From: Chloroflexota bacterium
GTDB taxonomy: Bacteria > Chloroflexota > Anaerolineae > Anaerolineales > Villigracilaceae
Assembly: GCA_021796315.1 (NCBI GenBank)
Contig: JAJYOH010000020.1
Coordinates: 1 to 24,551, forward strand
Length of the DNA stretch: 24,551 nt
Reading direction: 5' to 3'
The translations under genes were made by a program, and so were the position numbers. Shown one piece after another: positions 23,344-24,551 of the stretch. Under the pieces are notes generated by a model. That model saw only the letters and a list, made by a program, of their open reading frames with translations. It did no database searches and had not been told where the DNA came from. How positions within the stretch are numbered: the stretch's first letter is position 1; each line of letters begins with the position of its first letter.

Positions 23344-23707
23344 GCTCTCTTGATTTTTTTTGCTTTTTCAGCCCATAGACTTGTTGCGTTGGCAGTACAA
23401 CCAACAAGCCAGTATTTGGTTCATCCAGATTGCCGACGATTTCTTCGGTAACTGCGACTATTTTTTTTATCAGGCTTTCATCGCTAATTATCGTAAAAAT
23501 TGTGCGTCCCAAATGCTCGGGGTCGGGATAGAAATCTTCCAGAGTGGGAATGAGTGGAATATCATCGCGCAAACCTTCGCCAGGGCGTATCCTTCCAAGC
23601 CCGGTACTGAACAGCACGGTCGCGCCACTTACACCAGCTTCTTGCCAGGCCGCCAGCAGGTCAAGCAGTTTTTCTGGGTCGTGCAGAACAAAGAGTATCA
23701 TGTTCAT
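23336..23707 (-). CDS. PII-like small signalling protein coupled to an antiporter
   Basis: The 123-residue protein looks like a PII-type ferredoxin-like fold. It begins MILFVLHDPEKLLDLLAAWQEAGVSGATVL (beta strand, then helix, like the PII first unit), has a loop region (about 38-65), and ends with TIFTIISDESLIKKIVAVTEEIVGNLDEPNTGLLVVLPTQQVYGL (helix then strand, like the PII second unit). The Lys-rich tail is extra. No uridylylation tyrosine loop is visible. The gene overlaps the stop of the antiporter by 4 bp (23704-23707), with AAGGA before the start, so they are translationally coupled. PII-like proteins beside transporters often gate them by binding nucleotides; that role is inferred. The right arm of a 19-bp palindrome covers its stop codon. 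Confidence 0.75.
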   Translation of the reverse strand: MNMILFVLHDPEKLLDLLAAWQEAGVSGATVLFSTGLGRIRPGEGLRDDIPLIPTLEDFYPDPEHLGRTIFTIISDESLIKKIVAVTEEIVGNLDEPNTGLLVVLPTQQVYGLKKQKKSREHK

Positions 23708-24551
23708 TTTTTCTTTTCCTTACTAGGCGCACTGCCTACTACTTTTTTGGAAACGGGAGGTTTTACTTTTGAGTTGGGCGTCTTCGTGAGAAGATCAGAA
23801 TTAACGTCTACCGATTTCTTAAATAATGCTCGTAATGCTGGCGGTGTGACCAGTGTGCTGACCACCACCATGCCAACAATGGCCGAAAAAACAACTTCCG
23901 TTATCAACCCGGTCTTCATACCCACGCTGGCAACAATCAATCCTACTTCGCCACGTGAAATCATTCCAGTGCCTAATTGCAAACTCTCCAGCCATGAAAA
24001 ACCGGCCCAACGTGCGCCCAGTCCCGCTCCAAGCAGTTTGCCGATAATGGCAATAAAAATAACCACGAAAGTCAGGCCAAGTCCGACCAGCACACTATTG
24101 ATATTTACCGATAAACCGATGCCCACGAAGAAAATTGGGACAAAGAAACCGTAGGCCAATGCGGAGATACGCGGTTCCAGATTATCCCGTTCGGGACTGC
24201 GGGCAAACATCAATCCAGCCAGGAATGCGCCGGTAATGGCCGCCATGCCGCCAATCAATTCAGCGGCCAGTCCGTAAGCCAGTATAACGACCAGCGCCAA
24301 CGAAAGCACGTTCTGGCTAACAGGCAGTTCACGCACCCAACGGATAATACGTGGAAGTATCCATAAGCCGAAAACCAGTGCCAGTATAAAGAACAGCACC
24401 ATTCTTGCCAGCACAAATAAGACACTAGCTACTCCCTCGCCGCCATCGTTCACAGCGGTGAACAACGAAAGCAGCAGAATGACGAGAATATCGTCAAACA
24501 CAGCCGCACCCAACAAGCCCAGACCGACACGTGAGCGCAGGGACTTCATCT
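23704..24551 (-). CDS. CPA2/Kef-type cation:proton antiporter, N-terminus outside the window
   Basis: This is the C-terminal 280 or so residues of a membrane antiporter; the gene continues beyond 24551. About eight membrane segments are seen. The block RSRVGLGLLGAAVFDDILVILLL holds the paired aspartates expected in the CPA2 ion-binding helix. Blocks GGMAAITGAFLAGLMFARSPERDNLEPRI, ALAYGFFVPIFFVGIGLSV and LGTGMISRGEVGLIVASVGMKTG are typical. A short Lys/Ser/Pro-rich cytoplasmic tail (about 40 residues, ending SKEKKK) replaces the TrkA-N domain of KefB/KefC. Regulation may therefore come from the PII-like protein encoded directly downstream with a 4-bp overlap. Na+ versus K+ cannot be decided. 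Confidence 0.92.
   Translation of the reverse strand, partial: MKSLRSRVGLGLLGAAVFDDILVILLLSLFTAVNDGGEGVASVLFVLARMVLFFILALVFGLWILPRIIRWVRELPVSQNVLSLALVVILAYGLAAELIGGMAAITGAFLAGLMFARSPERDNLEPRISALAYGFFVPIFFVGIGLSVNINSVLVGLGLTFVVIFIAIIGKLLGAGLGARWAGFSWLESLQLGTGMISRGEVGLIVASVGMKTGLITEVVFSAIVGMVVVSTLVTPPALRALFKKSVDVNSDLLTKTPNSKVKPPVSKKVVGSAPSKEKKK

Overview
The window looks like chromosomal DNA from a Chloroflexota bacterium, most likely class Anaerolineae. This is inferred from the mix of a monoderm-type (coproporphyrin-dependent) heme gene set with an AhbD-like radical SAM protein, a complete A/V-type ATPase operon, and several families of palindromic and period-7 repeats scattered in and between genes. 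No rRNA or 16S marker is present, so the taxonomy is an inference. No tRNA, rRNA, CRISPR array, integrase or transposase was seen.

Region 1 (1-10458, all + strand) is a tetrapyrrole/heme operon: hemC, hemD, hemB, a radical SAM/SPASM gene, hemQ (chlorite-dismutase family), hemE, two small membrane genes (the second clearly DUF4491-like), hemH, hemY/cgoX and hemL. Many neighbours overlap by 4 bp (ATGA), so translation is probably coupled. HemL supplies 5-aminolevulinate by the C5 route, HemB/HemC/HemD make uroporphyrinogen III and HemE makes coproporphyrinogen III. HemY/CgoX, HemH/CpfC and HemQ/ChdC can then finish heme b through coproheme. Upstream hemA is probably just left of the window. The operon is peppered with repeats. 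Five arrays have a strict 7-bp period but different units. A C/T-rich palindrome lies inside hemD and another at the hemE end. A composite double palindrome occurs twice in hemY, once in frame in mid-gene and once forming the C-terminus and stop.

Region 2 (10459-12850) has an MFS exporter behind a good sigma70-type promoter, an AHSA1/SRPBCC protein, and about 560 bp of mostly non-coding DNA. That stretch holds a possible gene remnant, a weak terminator candidate, and a strong promoter with an adjacent palindrome for the next operon.

Region 3 (12851-21624) is a complete nine-gene A/V-type ATPase operon in the order G/H-C-I-K-F-E-A-B-D. The proteolipid K has a normal carboxylate hairpin but an unusual N-terminal half, and lacks the helix-1 glutamine expected for sodium binding.

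Region 4 (21625-24551) begins with a GTCATTGCGAG-type repeat, an F420/NADP-oxidoreductase-like dinucleotide-binding protein, and a small coiled-coil membrane protein. A decay zone follows, with a solute-binding-protein-like fragment (- strand) and a frameshifted N-terminal fragment of a CPA1 Na+/H+ antiporter (+ strand). It ends with a perfect 19-bp palindrome. On the - strand, a CPA2/Kef-type antiporter (5' end outside the window) overlaps by 4 bp with a PII-like small protein; this looks like a transporter-plus-regulator pair.
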